Program-made: the position numbers and the translations under genes | Notes under the pieces: generated by a model | What the model was told of the DNA's origin: nothing | What the model saw: the letters and a program-made list of their open reading frames with translations, nothing else | The model's database searches: none | Source: Lachnoclostridium sp. UBA1241 | GTDB taxonomy: Bacteria; Bacillota; Clostridia; Lachnospirales; Lachnospiraceae | Direction: 5' to 3' | Length of the DNA stretch: 7,231 nucleotides | Assembly: GCA_002308955.1 (NCBI GenBank) | Contig: DBWJ01000019.1 | Coordinates: 1 to 7,231, forward strand | In this document: piece by piece, positions 6,160 through 7,231 of the stretch | Position numbering within the stretch: position 1 is the stretch's first letter | How the letters are laid out: the number at the start of each line of letters is the position of its first letter

Positions 6160-7065
6160 ATGACTTTAAAACAGCTAAAATACATCGTTACCGTCGCGGA
6201 AACCGGCAACATTACCGAGGCCGCGGGGAAACTTTTCATCGCGCAGCCGAGCTTAACTTCGGCGATTCAAGAACTTGAGAAGGAATTTGACATTACGATA
6301 TTCCGGCGTACGCGGAAAGGAATCGAGATCACCCCGGACGGCGAGGAATTCCTCGGCTACGCAAGGCAGGTGCTCAACCAGGCGGATCTGATTGAAGAAC
6401 GCTATACCGGAAGTAGCTCAGGTAAGCCCCGCTTCTGCGTATCTTCGCAGCACTATTCCTTCGTCGTGGAGGCATTTGTCCGGCTGCTTAAGGAGTTTGA
6501 AGGGGAACGTTACGAGTTTCATGTGCGCGAGACGCAGACTTATAAGATCATTGAAGATGTGGCGCGGCACACCAGCGAGATCGGCGTGCTCTACGTCAAC
6601 GAATTCAACCGGACCGTAATCAAAAAAGCCTTGCGCGACAACAATCTGGTATTCAGACCGTTGTTCACGGCAAGGCCTCATGTATTTATCGGCAAAAACT
6701 CTCCTCTCGCCGGAAAGCGCGAGATTACTTTGGAGGATTTAAAGCCATATCCCCGGCTCTCGTACGAGCAGGGAGAACATAATTCATTTTACTTTTCGGA
6801 GGAGATTTTGAGCATCGTGGACGCCGACAAGGAGCTTGTGGTCCTTGACCGCGCGACGCTTTTCAACCTCCTGATCGGTATGAACGGCTACACGATCTGC
6901 TCCGGCGTCATCAGTGAAGAGCTGAACGGCCCGAACATCATCGCAAAGCCGCTGAAGGTTGACGACTGCATGGAAATCGGCTACATCCTGCACGAATCCA
7001 TCAAGCCCTCCGGCCTCACCCGCCGCTACATCGAGCACCTGCAGGAGTGCGTCAAAGGGCGCTAA
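6160..7065 (+). CDS. LysR-family transcriptional regulator, likely of sulfur amino acid / methionine genes
   Basis: This 301-residue protein has the standard LysR length and layout. The N-terminal winged helix-turn-helix covers about residues 1-62: MTLKQLKYIVTVAETGNITEAAGKLFIAQPSLTSAIQELE-type sequence, with the recognition helix near AQPSLTSAIQELEKE (28-42) and the wing at IFRRTRKGIEITPDG (47-61). A linker helix (about 63-85) follows, then a two-lobed periplasmic-binding-type effector domain (about 90-295). It has no signal or membrane segment and should act as a cytosolic tetramer. GGGAGG (6149-6154) lies 5 nt before the ATG and supports the start. Its divergent position to metE, with a LysR-type dyad between them, recalls MetR-metE of enterobacteria and the CmbR/CysR-type regulators of streptococci, so control of metE-metF by a sulfur amino acid precursor is the best guess. 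The effector (homocysteine or O-acetylserine, for example) cannot be read from sequence. The family call is certain, the target inferred. Confidence 0.93.
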   Translation: MTLKQLKYIVTVAETGNITEAAGKLFIAQPSLTSAIQELEKEFDITIFRRTRKGIEITPDGEEFLGYARQVLNQADLIEERYTGSSSGKPRFCVSSQHYSFVVEAFVRLLKEFEGERYEFHVRETQTYKIIEDVARHTSEIGVLYVNEFNRTVIKKALRDNNLVFRPLFTARPHVFIGKNSPLAGKREITLEDLKPYPRLSYEQGEHNSFYFSEEILSIVDADKELVVLDRATLFNLLIGMNGYTICSGVISEELNGPNIIAKPLKVDDCMEIGYILHESIKPSGLTRRYIEHLQECVKGR

Positions 7066-7104
7066 GCATGTCCTCCGGGTTGTCGGCAGCCTTTACCTTG
7101 CGTA

Positions 7105-7150
7105 CAGCGCCGTCTGCAACACCCTCCATGTGAGACGGCGCTGCTTTTTT
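7105..7150 (+). terminator. Strong rho-independent terminator of the LysR gene
   Basis: CAGCGCCGTCT (7105-7115) pairs perfectly over 11 bp with AGACGGCGCTG (7133-7143) around a 17-nt loop, followed by C and TTTTTT (7145-7150). It begins 40 nt after the LysR stop codon and separates that gene from the promoter that follows. On the minus strand no T-tract follows the stem, so it is directional. Confidence 0.92.
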
Positions 7151-7163
7151 CACAATTAACCTA

Positions 7164-7180
7164 TTGACTTAGTAGGTAAA
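7164..7180. promoter_or_regulatory. Operator-like dyad overlapping the right-edge promoter
   Basis: The 17-bp stretch TTGACTTAGTAGGTAAA is an imperfect dyad centred on G7172: six of eight base pairs around the centre are complementary. It covers the -35 hexamer and the first part of the spacer, a place where a bound protein would repress. It shares its right-hand AGTAGGTAAA with the metE promoter site. Regulators of the TetR or MarR type often use such sites on their own promoters, so the gene past the edge could be its own repressor; this is a guess. Confidence 0.5.
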
Positions 7181-7192
7181 TGCGGTTATTAT
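7164..7192 (+). promoter_or_regulatory. Near-consensus sigma-A-type promoter for a gene beyond the right edge
   Basis: TTGACT (7164-7169) and TATTAT (7187-7192) are separated by exactly 17 bp, each hexamer one base from consensus. The predicted start point is near 7199. The next gene is therefore an independent unit, shielded from the LysR gene by the terminator. Confidence 0.75.
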
Positions 7193-7217
7193 GCAATTGA
7201 GAGTGTAATTCCATTTC

Positions 7218-7223
7218 GGAGGG
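7218..7223 (+). promoter_or_regulatory. Shine-Dalgarno site for a gene starting at the window edge
   Basis: GGAGGG is followed by 8 nt up to the last base of the window, so a start codon is expected at the next position or very near it. The predicted leader from the promoter is about 33 nt. The coding sequence itself is not in view. Confidence 0.7.
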
Positions 7224-7231
7224 AGTGAAGT

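Noticed and set aside
7068..7133. Small ORF of 21 residues after the LysR gene
   Set aside because: An AAAGGG lies 8 nt upstream, but that sequence is the end of the LysR coding region, and the ORF runs into the terminator stem, ending on its descending arm. It is most likely chance.

Overview
The window looks like chromosomal DNA from a Gram-positive Clostridia-type Firmicute, plausibly Lachnospiraceae-like. The evidence is strong purine-rich Shine-Dalgarno sites (AGGAGG, GGGAGG, AAAGGAG), a cytosolic multi-domain family 2 glycosidase of the kind common in gut Clostridia, and a clustered metE-metF pair facing a LysR gene. GC content by eye is around one half. The taxonomic call is inference; no rRNA or other marker gene is present.

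Layout. Positions 1-150 hold the C-terminal 49 residues of a GNAT-type acetyltransferase. Positions 193-2655 (+) encode an 820-residue glycoside hydrolase family 2 enzyme with no signal peptide. It converges on a two-gene methionine operon on the minus strand: metE (5912 to 3630, cobalamin-independent methionine synthase) followed by metF (3584 to 2727, methylenetetrahydrofolate reductase), ending at a hairpin terminator near 2690-2721. A 247-bp divergent intergenic region (5913-6159) separates metE from a LysR-family regulator (6160-7065, +), which ends at a strong terminator (7105-7150). The last 80 bases hold a near-consensus promoter and a Shine-Dalgarno site for a gene that should start at, or just past, the window edge.

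How the genes work together. MetF makes 5-methyltetrahydrofolate, and MetE uses methyltetrahydrofolate to methylate homocysteine, so the operon supplies and consumes one methyl donor. The divergent LysR gene is the arrangement known for metR-metE in enterobacteria. A perfect 15-bp dyad of T-N11-A type lies about 66 bp upstream of the predicted metE start point, where LysR activators usually bind. I see no SAM or cobalamin riboswitch or T-box in front of metE, and the predicted 5' leader is only about 25 nt.

The most unusual structures are: (a) an exact head-to-tail 41-bp duplication across the metE-metF junction, which copies the metE tail, ribosome site and metF start and creates a 14-codon mini-ORF whose stop overlaps the metF start (ATGA); and (b) a shared dyad element (AGTAGGTAAA core) at the same place relative to the -35 hexamer in both the metE promoter and the promoter at the right edge, suggesting a common repressor. 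No clearly new multi-gene system is visible; the genes themselves are ordinary, and the interest lies in the junction and the regulatory sites.
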